A DNA stretch of 64,000 bases from Rhizobiaceae bacterium (GCA_905339215.1 CAJPFN010000014.1:310001-374000); one strand, 5' to 3'; positions 54,389 to 62,969 are shown, counted from the first letter of the stretch. The notes: generated by a model not told the origin, from the letters alone. A program made the numbers and translations.

Positions 54389-55000
54389 TTACGGCGCGCG
54401 AAAACCGACGAAGTCGTCGGCCGGCATGCGCCCCATCTCCTCTTCCCAGTGGCGCCGGCACAGCGAGACGTACTGGGAATCGCCGATGAAGACCTGCGCA
54501 CCCTGTCGGGCGACCTTGCCGTCGGGGCCGAGCCTGACGACCATCGTGGCCTTGCGCCCGCAGCGGCAGATGGTGCGCACCTCGCGCAGGTCGTCGGCGA
54601 TGGCGAGCAGCGCCTTCGAACCGGGAAAGAGTTCGCCGCGGAAATCGGTCCTCAGTCCGTAGCACATCACCGGCACGCCGAGCCGGTCGGCGACGCGGGC
54701 GAACTGCCAGACCTGGTCGGCGGTGAGGAACTGCGCCTCGTCGACAAACACGCAATGGACCGTGGCGTGGGCGTGGCGCGCCTCGACCGCCGCGAACAGG
54801 TCGTCGTCCGGTCCGAAGGTCTCGGCTTCCGAGGACAGGCCGATGCGCGACCCGATTCGCCCGCGCCCGGCGCGGTCGTCGAGCGCGGCGATGAACAGCA
54901 TCGTCGACATGCCGCGCTCCCGGTAGTTGTAGGATGCCTGGAGCAGCGCGGTGGATTTGCCCGCGTTCATGGTCGAGTAGTGGAAGTAGAGCTTGGCCAT
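54389..55000 (-). CDS. tdk: Thymidine kinase
   Basis: Type II thymidine kinase of 203 aa, phosphorylating thymidine with ATP in nucleotide salvage. P-loop region YSTMNAGKSTALL near residue 8, catalytic DEAQFL near 88, and a zinc ribbon from CRCGRKATM and the later CRRHW. ATG 55000 gives the usual MAKLYFHYSTMNAGKS start. It diverges from choX, leaving 215 bp for both promoters. Confidence 0.95.
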   Translation of the reverse strand: MAKLYFHYSTMNAGKSTALLQASYNYRERGMSTMLFIAALDDRAGRGRIGSRIGLSSEAETFGPDDDLFAAVEARHAHATVHCVFVDEAQFLTADQVWQFARVADRLGVPVMCYGLRTDFRGELFPGSKALLAIADDLREVRTICRCGRKATMVVRLGPDGKVARQGAQVFIGDSQYVSLCRRHWEEEMGRMPADDFVGFRAP

Positions 55001-55215
55001 CGCCCTATTATGCCGGTGGCGGGCGGCGCGGCGAGTGGGCGGCCGTCGCATTCCACACAAAAACCGTCGCGCTTGTCGCAGGCAGATAAGTGCGCGCCGC
55101 GACCTGCCGCTTGCAACACCGCCGAAATGGTGTTTGGCTCGTCGAAAGACAAAGCGGCGCCGCATCGCGGACGTCCGGGTGGAACATACTTGACGCAACA
55201 ACGGGAGTTACAAGC

Positions 55216-56151
55216 ATGTCGCGTATGACGTCGTTCGTCGCCGGCCTCGGCCTGGCGGCAATCCTCTCAACAGGCACCGCGTTCGCCGGCGACGCCGAGA
55301 GCTGCAAGAAGGTGCGCTTCGCCGACGTCGGCTGGACCGACATCCAGGCGACCACCGGCGTTGCCCACAACCTTCTCACCGCGCTCGGCTACGAGCCGGA
55401 CGTGCAGGTGCTCGCCGTGCCGGTGACCTATACGTCGCTGAAGAACAAGGACATCGACGTCTTCCTCGGCAACTGGATGCCCTCCATGGCCGCCGACGTG
55501 CAGCCCTATCTCGACGACAAGTCGGTCGAGACGGTGGCGATGAACCTCGAAGGCGCCGGTTACGGCCTCGTAGTGCCGACCTATGTCGCCGAGGCCGGAG
55601 TGAAGAGCCTGAAGGACATCGGCCCGAACAAGGACAAGTTCGCCGGCAAGATCTACGGCATCGAGCCGGGCAACGACGGCAACCGCATCGTGCTCGACAT
55701 GATCGCCGACGCCGCCAACGGTCTCGACGGCTTCGAGCTGGTCGAATCGTCCGAGGCCGGCATGCTCAGCCAGGCCGAGAAGTCGATGAAGGACAACGAG
55801 TGGATCGTCTTCCTCGGCTGGACCCCGCATCCGATCATGGGCGAGATGAAGATCACCTATCTCGACGGCATGGGCGATTCCGGCTTCGGCGCGGCAACCG
55901 TGCACACCAACGTGCGCGCGGGCTACACCACCGAGTGCCCGAACGTCGGCAAGTTCATCACCAATCTGAAGTTCTCCCTGTCGATGGAAAACCAGATCAT
56001 GGACGCCATCCTCAAGGGTGAGGACGCCAACAAGGCGGCCCTGGTCTGGCTGAAGGCAAATCCGGACGCGGTCACGCCCTGGCTCGACGGCGTCACCACC
56101 TTCGACGGCGGCGACGCGGCGGCGGCCGTCAAGGCCTCGCTCGGCCAGTGA
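55216..56151 (+). CDS. choX: Choline ABC transporter substrate-binding protein
   Basis: Periplasmic binding protein of 311 aa (OpuAC/ProX superfamily). Signal peptide ends near TGTAFAGD. The mature start SCKKVRFADVGWTDIQATTGVA and the aromatic-box segments VFLGNWMPSM and WIVFLGWTPHPIMGEM are typical of ChoX, which binds choline and acetylcholine through cation-pi contacts. ACGGGAGTTACA lies before the ATG. It heads the choXWV operon; choline uptake feeds glycine-betaine synthesis in rhizobia. Confidence 0.93.
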   Translation: MSRMTSFVAGLGLAAILSTGTAFAGDAESCKKVRFADVGWTDIQATTGVAHNLLTALGYEPDVQVLAVPVTYTSLKNKDIDVFLGNWMPSMAADVQPYLDDKSVETVAMNLEGAGYGLVVPTYVAEAGVKSLKDIGPNKDKFAGKIYGIEPGNDGNRIVLDMIADAANGLDGFELVESSEAGMLSQAEKSMKDNEWIVFLGWTPHPIMGEMKITYLDGMGDSGFGAATVHTNVRAGYTTECPNVGKFITNLKFSLSMENQIMDAILKGEDANKAALVWLKANPDAVTPWLDGVTTFDGGDAAAAVKASLGQ

Positions 56152-56180
56152 CGCCGGGCGCAACAGCGATCTAGCCGGAG

Positions 56181-56211
56181 ACGGCGGCCGGTCCCCGCGG
56201 ACGGCCGCCGT
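56181..56211 (+). other. Stem-loop after choX
   Basis: A perfect 10-bp inverted repeat (ACGGCGGCCG / CGGCCGCCGT) with an 11-base loop lies 29 bases after the choX stop and ahead of choW. No T-run follows. Confidence 0.65.
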
Positions 56212-56249
56212 TCTCGCATTCACGGACCGGAAGACGCAGGAGGGGCGCA

Positions 56250-57104
56250 ATGGATCCGATTACGCAGTTGGTCGCGAGCATGAAGATCCCGATCGGCCAG
56301 TGGGGGAAGGTCTTCTTCGACTTCCTCACGTCCAATTTCGAGTGGTTCTTCGATTCCATCGCCGACGGCCTGAGCTTCGTGCTCGAAAGCCTGATCGCCT
56401 TCATGCTCTGGCTGCCGGCGAGCGTGGTCATCGCGCTCATCGCGGCTCTGGCGTGGTACCTGCAGAAATCGTGGAAACTCGCCATCGCCGTCGCCATCGG
56501 CCTGCTCTACATCGTCAACCAGGGGCTGTGGAAAGAAACGGTCGAGACGCTGGTGCTCGTCGTCGCCGCCGCCGCGGCCTCGATGGCCATCGGCGTGCCG
56601 ATCGGCATCTGGGCGGCGCACAACGAGCGCGCCTACCGCATCCTCCAGCCGGTCCTCGACCTGATGCAGACGATGCCGACCTTCGTCTACCTGATCCCGG
56701 TGCTGATCCTGTTCGGGCTGGGCATCGCGCCGGGCCTGATCGTGACCGTCATCTTCGCCGCGCCGGCGCCGATCCGGCTGACCTATCTCGGCATCACGGC
56801 CGTACCGAAGCCGATGCTGGAAGCGGGTGCGGCCTTCGGCGCCACCAGGCGCCAGCTGCTGTGGAAAGTCGAACTGCCGGCGGCCCTGCCGACCATCATG
56901 GCCGGGCTGACCCAGTGCATCATGCTGTCGCTGTCGATGGTCGTGATCGCCGCCCTGATCGGCGCCAACGGCCTCGGAAAGCCGGTGGTGAGGGCCCTCA
57001 ACTCGGTGAACATCCCGCTCGGCCTCGAGGCGGGCCTGGCGATCGTGGTGCTCGCCATCATCCTCGACCGGATCAGCCGGGTCTCGACGGGAGGCGCCAA
57101 ATGA
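56250..57104 (+). CDS. choW: Choline ABC transporter permease
   Basis: Inner-membrane permease of 284 aa of the ProW/OpuAB type with about six hydrophobic segments. The region AAAAASMAIGVPIGIWAAHNERAY and the coupling motif AAFGATRRQLLWKVELPAALPTIMAG (EAA-loop) are well conserved. GCAGGAGGGGCGCA lies just before the ATG. The stop overlaps the choV start (ATGA). Confidence 0.94.
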   Translation: MDPITQLVASMKIPIGQWGKVFFDFLTSNFEWFFDSIADGLSFVLESLIAFMLWLPASVVIALIAALAWYLQKSWKLAIAVAIGLLYIVNQGLWKETVETLVLVVAAAAASMAIGVPIGIWAAHNERAYRILQPVLDLMQTMPTFVYLIPVLILFGLGIAPGLIVTVIFAAPAPIRLTYLGITAVPKPMLEAGAAFGATRRQLLWKVELPAALPTIMAGLTQCIMLSLSMVVIAALIGANGLGKPVVRALNSVNIPLGLEAGLAIVVLAIILDRISRVSTGGAK

Positions 57105-58282
57105 CGGCCGCGGTCGATTTCAGGAACGTCGACATCGTCTTCGGCAAGGAGACGGGCAGGGCGCTCGCCATGATCGACAAGGGTGCCTCGCGCGCCGAGA
57201 TCCTCGCCGAGACCGGCGCGGTGCTCGGCTGTGCAGGTTGCAACCTGACCGTTCAGGAGGGCGAGATCTCGGTGCTGATGGGGCTCTCGGGCTCCGGCAA
57301 GTCGACGCTGCTGCGCGCCGTCAACCTGCTCAACGTGCCGGTGCGCGGCAACGTCTACGTCAAGGACGGCGCCGAAGCGGTGGACGTCGTCCATTGCGAC
57401 GAGGCGACGCTGCGGCGCATCCGCCAGAAGCGCGTCGCCATGGTGTTCCAGCAGTTTGCGCTGCTGCCCTGGCGCACTGTGGAGGAGAACGTCGGCTTCG
57501 GCCTCGAACTCGCCGGCGTGCCCGACAAGGAGCGCAAGGAGCGGGTCGCCCGCCAGCTTTCGCTGGTCGGCCTCGACCAGTGGGCGAAGAAGTATGCCCA
57601 CGAACTGTCCGGCGGCATGCAGCAGCGCGTCGGCCTGGCGCGCGCCTTCGCCACCGAAGCGCCGATCCTCCTGATGGACGAGCCGTTCTCCGCGCTCGAT
57701 CCCCTGATCCGCACGAAGCTCCAGGACGAACTCCTGCAGCTTCAGGCGACGCTGAAGAAGACCATCATCTTCGTCAGCCACGACCTCGAGGAGGCGCTGA
57801 AACTCGGCACCAACATCACCATCATGGAGGGCGGCCGCATCGTCCAGACCGGCGCGCCCGAAGACATCGTGCTGAGGCCAGCCAACGACTATGTGCGCGA
57901 CTTCATCGCCAACGTGAATCCGCTGTCGGTGCTGACGGCATGGAACGTCATGCGCGACCGCCGCGACCTGGAAAAGACCGACGACGGCTGGGTCTGGCTC
58001 GACCGGCGCAAGACGACGCGCTTCAGGATCGACGCCGACGGGCTGGTGGCCGCGGCCGAGCGCGACGGCAAGCCGGTGGTGTGGGTGTCGTGCGCCGACG
58101 TGGAAAGCCAGCCCGACGACGACGCGCGCGTCTTCTGGGCCAATCCCGGCACGCCGCTGAAGACGGTGATGCTTGCCATGCACCGCTCGCAGACGGCGCC
58201 CGTGGCGCTGTTCGACGACAGCTCGAAGTTCGTCGGCGCGATCGGCATCAGGGACGTGCTCTCGGCGGTGCTGAGGAGATAG
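57101..58282 (+). CDS. choV: Choline ABC transporter ATP-binding protein
   Basis: ATPase of 393 aa in the ProV/OpuAA family. An N-terminal extension with GRALAMIDKGASRAEI is typical of this family. Walker A GLSGSGKSTLL is near residue 65, signature LSGGMQQRVGLARAF near 170, and Walker B ILLMDEPFSALDPLIR. A C-terminal regulatory (CBS-like) region covers residues 275-393. It is translationally coupled to choW. A 190-bp palindromic repeat begins 28 bases after the stop. Confidence 0.94.
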   Translation: MTAAVDFRNVDIVFGKETGRALAMIDKGASRAEILAETGAVLGCAGCNLTVQEGEISVLMGLSGSGKSTLLRAVNLLNVPVRGNVYVKDGAEAVDVVHCDEATLRRIRQKRVAMVFQQFALLPWRTVEENVGFGLELAGVPDKERKERVARQLSLVGLDQWAKKYAHELSGGMQQRVGLARAFATEAPILLMDEPFSALDPLIRTKLQDELLQLQATLKKTIIFVSHDLEEALKLGTNITIMEGGRIVQTGAPEDIVLRPANDYVRDFIANVNPLSVLTAWNVMRDRRDLEKTDDGWVWLDRRKTTRFRIDADGLVAAAERDGKPVVWVSCADVESQPDDDARVFWANPGTPLKTVMLAMHRSQTAPVALFDDSSKFVGAIGIRDVLSAVLRR

Positions 58283-58310
58283 GGCAGAGCGGACCGCCGG
58301 TCGCGACGGT

Positions 58311-58500
58311 CGTCGCGCCGCCCCTCATCCCCCTGCCGGGACCTTCTCCCCGCAGGCGGGGAGAAGGGGCGCTCCCGCGGCCGGTTTCGCCAGTCGCCGG
58401 CATTGCAGGACCGGTTGCGACGCTGGCGGTGAAGAACCGGACGCGACGCCGGCGAATCCCTCTCCCCGTCCTTCACGGGGAGAGGGTAAGGGTGAGGGGC
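58311..58500. repeat. Palindrome-pair repeat, copy A (left of DUF559 gene)
   Basis: A 190-bp unit begins CGTCGCGCCGCCCCTCATCC and contains two stem-loops about 90 bases apart: 58342-58367 (11-bp stem CCTTCTCCCCG / CGGGGAGAAGG) and 58458-58486 (12-bp stem CCCTCTCCCCGT / ACGGGGAGAGGG). It is nearly identical to copy B at 58978. The layout is that of REP/BIME or RIME-type intergenic elements, common in rhizobial genomes. Confidence 0.88.
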
Positions 58501-58545
58501 AGTTTCCATCCCGACGCCGGGGTCGGGCCACCATGGAGCGGTGCG

Positions 58546-58968
58546 ATGCGCGGACCGCAGACGGCAAGAACCCGCAGGGCGCGGTCGCTGCGCCGGACCG
58601 ACAACGACGCCGAAGCGCTGCTCTGGTCCAACCTGCGCGACCGGCGGCTGAACGGCCATAAGTTCGTGCGCCAGTTGCCCATCGGCCGCTACTTCGCCGA
58701 CTTCGCCTGCCGCGAGGCCCAGCTGGTGGTCGAACTCGATGGCAGCCAGCATGCCGACCGTGCCGCCGACCGCGTCCGCGATGCCTTCATGGTGGGCGAG
58801 GACTGGTCGGTGCTGCGCTTCTGGAGCGCCGATGTCTTCCGCGATCGCGACGCCGCGCTTGAGACGATCCTGGCGGCTCTCGACCGCCGGCTCGAGCCGA
58901 CTGTCGCCGCGGACCTGCGCTTCATCGCGTCGGGCTCCTATCGGCGGCGGCCGGACCAGGGCGCCTGA
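58546..58968 (+). CDS. DUF559 (Vsr-like, PD-(D/E)XK) endonuclease-domain protein
   Basis: Protein of 140 aa. After a basic leader (residues 1-20) comes the DUF559 domain: NDAEALLWSNLRDRRLNGHKFVRQLPIG then the nuclease core YFADFACREAQLVVELDG (about residues 49-66) with Asp and Glu-x-Asp in the positions expected for metal binding, followed by SQHADRAADRVRDAFM and the RFWSADVF strand. Relatives are Vsr-like mismatch endonucleases and restriction-type nucleases. The gene lies exactly between two direct copies of a 190-bp palindromic repeat, 45 bases after one and 9 before the other, and has no other neighbours in its unit. Its role is unknown. Confidence 0.88.
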   Translation: MRGPQTARTRRARSLRRTDNDAEALLWSNLRDRRLNGHKFVRQLPIGRYFADFACREAQLVVELDGSQHADRAADRVRDAFMVGEDWSVLRFWSADVFRDRDAALETILAALDRRLEPTVAADLRFIASGSYRRRPDQGA

Positions 58969-58977
58969 GGTACGACA

Positions 58978-59170
58978 CGTCGCGCCGCCCCTCATCCCCC
59001 TGCCGGGACCTTCTCCCCGTGAAGAACGGGGAGAAGGGGCGCTTCCGCCGCCGGTCTCGCCAGTCGCCGGCGGTGAAGAACCAGGTGCGACGCCGGCGGT
59101 GAAGAACCGGACGCGACGCCGGTGAATCCCTCTCCCCGTCCTTCACGGGGAGAGGGCAAGGGCGCGGGGC
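58978..59170. repeat. Palindrome-pair repeat, copy B (right of DUF559 gene)
   Basis: A 193-bp unit in the same orientation as copy A, with stem-loops at 59009-59037 (12-bp stem CCTTCTCCCCGT / ACGGGGAGAAGG) and 59128-59156 (12-bp stem identical to that in copy A). A short internal duplication of GCGGTGAAGAACC differs from copy A. The remaining 229 bp up to the next gene (59171-59399) show nothing recognisable. Confidence 0.88.
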
Positions 59171-59399
59171 AAACCGGCCCCTGTCGACCTGCGACCCCTT
59201 CCCGTCTTGGAAACCGCGGCGCGGACGTATATCTCAGTCGTGTCCGTGCGCCGTCAGGGGAAGCCGAGTGATCGCATCGTCCGCCAACCCGTCTTTGCCC
59301 CGCCGCCCGGCGGACGCGCATGAGGCCCGCGCGGGCAGGCGAGCCGAACGGCATGCGCCCGGCGACGCGGACACGCGAGACACGGCCGGAGCGCGCTGA

Positions 59400-60686
59400 A
59401 TGGACCTTTTGCGCGACAACGAGCTGATCTACGGGCGGCTGCTTTCGATCGAGGAGCCGCACCTCATCGAGCGCTACAACAAGGCGTTGACCGCGTTCGG
59501 CCTGAAGCCGACCAAACTCGCCAAATTCGAGATCGATCGCACCGGCTTCTCGCCGCAGATCGCAGCCGAACAGGGCGACTACCACTATCTCGATCCGAAC
59601 GAGGTCAACCGCCGCTTCATCATCCTGACCCCCGCGCAGGTCGACCTGCCGGTGGTGCACACGGCGTTCTCCAACACCTCGCAACTCGTCTACGAGTTCT
59701 TTCAGGGCAACCAGCGCGCCATCGACGCGCTGACCATCAAGGACGTGATCTACGGCGAGATCGAGGACTCGGTGCAGAAGGTCGAGGACATCGAGGACCT
59801 CCTGTCGATCAACCAGGTCGAGTTCAAGGTGCTGTCGGCCGAGGACGTGCTCGGCAAGGCCGCCGAGCTCGGCCGCCTGGTCGACCGTCTGAAGCAGGAG
59901 CCCGACGCCTGGCGCGACAACGCCATGCTGGAAAAGATGGTCGAACTCGCCAAGGTGTGCGGCGACATCCGCGAGAACGCGCTCGTCCCCGACCAGGTGA
60001 TCTTCCGCCACAACGCCTTCTGGACCAGCCATTTCGGCGGCATCTACGTGTTTGTCGATCCGGACGTGACCACCGTCATCTCCGACCCGGCGACACCCGG
60101 CTTCCGCCGCTCGCGGCCCTGGCAGGTGAGCTACCTGTCCATTCGCGACGCCGACCGGGTCTTCCGCTTCCTCGCCTCGACGGGCCGCATCGAGCTGCCG
60201 CGCGGCTCGTGGATCGAGAGCTCCGGCTATCTCGAGCACCGCGCCGAGATGGTGATCCGATCGCTGATCCGCACCGCGGACCCGAATGCCGACCTTTCGG
60301 CGGTCGACAAGGTGTGGCTGCAGACCTGGATCCACACCCATGCCGATCTCGTCAATCGCGACGCCAACTTCCCCTTCCTCAACGCTGCCAAGCGGGAAAT
60401 CGCGCAGCTCGGGCATCTGAGGATCGAGGACGTGCCGCCGCTGCAGCGCTTCCTCGTCATCCGCGCCAAGCCGGACCATCCCGACGCCTGGCTGACCAAC
60501 CGTCTGATCTCGGATTTCGTGCCGCAGGACTTCGTCGCGCGCTACGTCTTCAACAAGCAGGGCTTCTACGCCGACTACGAGAGCTACACGGAGCGCTGGC
60601 GGCGCCATGTTGTCGACATTCTGAAAACCACCTATCTCAAGGACAAGGCGGCATTCCGCACCCGCCTCTACGGGCTGACGGACTGA
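59400..60686 (+). CDS. DUF6638-like protein of unknown function
   Basis: Protein of 428 aa, soluble, with no signal peptide. It starts MDLLRDNELIYGRLLSIEEP; further landmarks are FFQGNQRAIDALTIKDVIYG, a helical stretch SVQKVEDIEDLLSINQVEFKVL (residues 120-145) and the C-terminal DFVPQDFVARYVFNKQGFYADY. To my knowledge this family (DUF6638) is uncharacterised. It is 15 bases ahead of the DUF2333 gene, so the two form an operon. The style and phylogenetic range resemble the AAA+/coiled-coil set at 48.8-53.1 kb, but a link is only inferred. Confidence 0.8.
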   Translation: MDLLRDNELIYGRLLSIEEPHLIERYNKALTAFGLKPTKLAKFEIDRTGFSPQIAAEQGDYHYLDPNEVNRRFIILTPAQVDLPVVHTAFSNTSQLVYEFFQGNQRAIDALTIKDVIYGEIEDSVQKVEDIEDLLSINQVEFKVLSAEDVLGKAAELGRLVDRLKQEPDAWRDNAMLEKMVELAKVCGDIRENALVPDQVIFRHNAFWTSHFGGIYVFVDPDVTTVISDPATPGFRRSRPWQVSYLSIRDADRVFRFLASTGRIELPRGSWIESSGYLEHRAEMVIRSLIRTADPNADLSAVDKVWLQTWIHTHADLVNRDANFPFLNAAKREIAQLGHLRIEDVPPLQRFLVIRAKPDHPDAWLTNRLISDFVPQDFVARYVFNKQGFYADYESYTERWRRHVVDILKTTYLKDKAAFRTRLYGLTD

Positions 60687-60701
60687 GGGAAGCGAGGGGA
60701 A

Positions 60702-61847
60702 ATGCTTGATCCGATCGTGAACTTCTTCACCCGCGTCTTCCAGTGGATCGGCCGCGGCATCGGCTTCGTCATCGGCATCGTCCTGTGGCCGTTCCTGTGG
60801 GCCGGACGCTGGTACACGCAGCGCGGCTGGATCCTGAAGACCATCCTCGGCGCGCTGATCGTCGCCCTCGTCGGTCTCTACGGCGTGTTCATCTGGAACA
60901 CGCAGGTCTGGTCGAACTTCAATCCGGACTACCCGGCCGCCTACACCTTCCAGAACCCGCCCGCCGACCAGTCGGGTACCTCCGGACAGGCGGCGGGCAG
61001 CCAGCCAGTCGCCACACAGGGCGAGGAGGTGCGCACCTGCACCCGCTCGGCGATTGTCGACGTGACCCGCGACCTGATCGACTTCAACGTCAACCAGAAC
61101 GCCTGGATCTCGTCGATGATCCTCTACAAGACGGGCCTCTTCGGCATCGACTGGGACCACACGCCGTTCCTCGACAACAAGGCCTCCTTCCAGCGCGGCA
61201 TCAACCAGGCGATCCGGCGCACCACGGTGGAACTCGTCGACTCGCTCGGCCGCGTGCGCGGCACCAGCCAGGTCGACCAGAGCCTGCAGGACGCGCGCGG
61301 CTCGATGAACTTCGACGAGCACACCTGGTATTTCGGCCTGAACCCGTTCGGGCCGAAGACGCCGACGCCGTCCTTCTACCGCTCGGCGATCCGCGACCTC
61401 GACGCCTTCAACACGCGGCTTTCCGGCTGTACGGCGATCTTCGACGCCCGCGCCGACAATCTGATGCAGTTCGTCGACCGCATCGCCAACGACCTCGGCG
61501 CCACCTCGGCGATCCTGCGCGAGCGCTCGGAACTGCACAATGACGGCTGGTTCGACACGCGCGCCGACGACCGCTTCTGGTTCGCCTACGGCCAGCTCTA
61601 CGGCTACTACGGCATCATGACGGCCGCCCGCCACGACTTCCAGGCGGTCATCCAGTCGCGCGGGCTGACCCAGCTGTGGAACAACCTCTCCGACCAGTTC
61701 AAGGCGGCGCTGAAGATCCAGCCGCTGATCATCTCCAACGGCCGCGAGGACGGCTGGATCATGCCGACCCACCTCGCCACGATGGGCTTCTACGTGCTAC
61801 GCGTGCGCTCCAACCTCGTCGAGGTGCGCGAGATCGTCGACCGGTAG
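60702..61847 (+). CDS. DUF2333 family membrane-anchored protein
   Basis: Protein of 381 aa with two N-terminal membrane segments (GIGFVIGIVLWPFLWAGRW and TILGALIVALVGLYGVFIW, residues 15-65) and a large periplasmic or cytosolic domain (residues 90-381) rich in aromatic residues (HTWYFGLNPFGPKTPTPSFY, WFAYGQLYGYYGIM). DUF2333 is conserved in many proteobacteria without a known role. It shares an operon with the DUF6638-like gene. The linker at residues 87-105 is Gly/Ser/Gln-rich. Confidence 0.87.
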   Translation: MLDPIVNFFTRVFQWIGRGIGFVIGIVLWPFLWAGRWYTQRGWILKTILGALIVALVGLYGVFIWNTQVWSNFNPDYPAAYTFQNPPADQSGTSGQAAGSQPVATQGEEVRTCTRSAIVDVTRDLIDFNVNQNAWISSMILYKTGLFGIDWDHTPFLDNKASFQRGINQAIRRTTVELVDSLGRVRGTSQVDQSLQDARGSMNFDEHTWYFGLNPFGPKTPTPSFYRSAIRDLDAFNTRLSGCTAIFDARADNLMQFVDRIANDLGATSAILRERSELHNDGWFDTRADDRFWFAYGQLYGYYGIMTAARHDFQAVIQSRGLTQLWNNLSDQFKAALKIQPLIISNGREDGWIMPTHLATMGFYVLRVRSNLVEVREIVDR

Positions 61848-61869
61848 CGAGGCGAAAGGCGACGGTCTC

Positions 61870-61989
61870 TTACCCCCGCCGCCGCAGCTCGAGCAGCGGG
61901 ATTGCCAGCAGGAGCGCCATGGCGGCGAGGTCGATCGCCGCGAAGCCGGCGTGCAGCGGGATGTCGATGTCGAGGTAGTACTGCGTCAT
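61870..61989 (-). CDS. 39-aa single-span membrane protein
   Basis: Short frame reading MTQYYLDIDIPLHAGFAAID, then LAAMALLLAIPLLELRRRG. It has one hydrophobic helix (about residues 14-33) and a basic C-terminal end. Almost every codon ends in G or C, as in the surrounding real genes, which supports coding. The ribosome site is weak. It is third in line after two Gly/Asp-rich exported protein genes on the same strand. Confidence 0.55.
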   Translation of the reverse strand: MTQYYLDIDIPLHAGFAAIDLAAMALLLAIPLLELRRRG

Positions 61990-62033
61990 CGCGGGGTCGG
62001 CTTCGCGTGGACGACGGCCGCTCGGCGCAGCCG

Positions 62034-62498
62034 TCAGTCGGCGAAGCGCGCCCGGTCGCGAGCGGTCGCCGGCCGGTCGACCACGGTCCTCCCGCGCGGA
62101 TCGAACAGCTGGTAGCGGCCGCCGACGATCCGTTCCAACCAGCCGCCGTTGTAGAGCGTCTCGGCCCTCTCGCCCGCGCCCGGCAACGTGTCGGCGCCCC
62201 TTCGGAAACCGGCGCCATGGCCGTCGCCTCGTTCGCCCGCCCCATAGCCGCCGCCATGCCCGCCATCGTCGCCGCCACCATGTCCTCCTCCGTCGTCCCC
62301 GCCGCCGCCGCCCCCATCTCCCCCGCCGCCGCCGTCCCCATCTCCACCGCCACCGCCGTCGCTATCTCCGCCGCCATCCGAATCGCTGTCGGCCATCGCC
62401 CGGTGGGGAGCCGCGATTGCCGGAGCGAGCAGCAGGACGATCGCGGCGAGGCGCGCGAGAATGGATCGGGCAAGCGCAGCGTTCATGACGTCGTCCAT
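62034..62498 (-). CDS. Gly/Asp-rich exported protein 1
   Basis: Protein of about 154 aa with a signal peptide (hydrophobic ILARLAAIVLLLAPAIAA), a low-complexity middle of Asp/Ser/Gly then Gly/His repeats (DSDGGG, GGGDGG, HGGG; about residues 40-95), and an ordered C-terminus (LYNGGWLERIVGGRYQLFDPRGRTVVDRPAT). The middle part resembles Ca-binding or metal-binding low-complexity segments. ATG 62498 or 62486 are both possible. Its neighbour at 62565 is a paralog in composition. Function unknown. Confidence 0.7.
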   Translation of the reverse strand: MDDVMNAALARSILARLAAIVLLLAPAIAAPHRAMADSDSDGGGDSDGGGGGDGDGGGGGDGGGGGGDDGGGHGGGDDGGHGGGYGAGERGDGHGAGFRRGADTLPGAGERAETLYNGGWLERIVGGRYQLFDPRGRTVVDRPATARDRARFAD

Positions 62499-62564
62499 GG
62501 CGGTCCGAACAAGGCCGAATGGCCGCCGGTGGTCACCAGCGGCCGTTCCTTCGGACAATCTATA

Positions 62565-62969
62565 TCAGGCGTGGTTGCCGCCGTCGTCATGACCGCCGCG
62601 ACCCCTGCCGCTGCCGCGATCGCCCCCGTGGTCGTCACCGGCGCCGTCGTCGGCCCCGTGGCCACCATTGTCGTCGCCGGCACCGTCGTCGGCACCATGG
62701 CCGCCGCCACTGTCATCGCCGCCACTGTCATCGCCGCCGTTGCCGTCGCCGTCGCCGCCGCCGTCGCTGTCGCTGTCACCGCCGCCGTCGCTGTCGCCGC
62801 TGCCCGAACCGCCTTCGCCGTTGTGGGCGACAATCACGCCCTGATGCGCCGAGACGGCCTTGCTGATCGCGGGGCTGCCCGATGTTACGGAAGCCAGCGC
62901 ATATGCCGGCAGCGCCAGCGACAGGGCGGCGCCGGCGGCGAGGGTCGTCCAGATGGATGTGGTTTTCAT
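62565..62969 (-). CDS. Gly/Asp-rich exported protein 2
   Basis: Protein of 134 aa with signal peptide (MKTTSIWTTLAAGAALSLALPAYALA), a short Ser/Ala segment, then over 70 residues of Gly/Asp/Ser and Gly/His/Asp repeats, including a twice-repeated GHGADDGAGDD unit. GAGG lies before the ATG. No domain is visible. A role as periplasmic or surface metal-binding protein is a guess. The promoter region faces a NarL-type sensor kinase gene, which may control it. Confidence 0.72.
   Translation of the reverse strand: MKTTSIWTTLAAGAALSLALPAYALASVTSGSPAISKAVSAHQGVIVAHNGEGGSGSGDSDGGGDSDSDGGGDGDGNGGDDSGGDDSGGGHGADDGAGDDNGGHGADDGAGDDHGGDRGSGRGRGGHDDGGNHA

Noticed and set aside
55001-55215. Choline-responsive riboswitch upstream of choX
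   Set aside because: No known riboswitch class or strong conserved secondary structure was recognised in this 215-bp promoter region.
58311-59170. Insertion sequence or transposon
   Set aside because: No transposase gene, the flanking copies are direct rather than inverted, and no target-site duplication was recognised. It is better described as repeat units framing a nuclease gene.
58992-61772. Minus-strand open frame of more than 900 codons opposite the DUF6638 and DUF2333 genes
   Set aside because: It is the antisense of two plus-strand genes with clear starts and family features, is Arg/Asp/Val-biased as GC-rich shadows are, and shows no domain.
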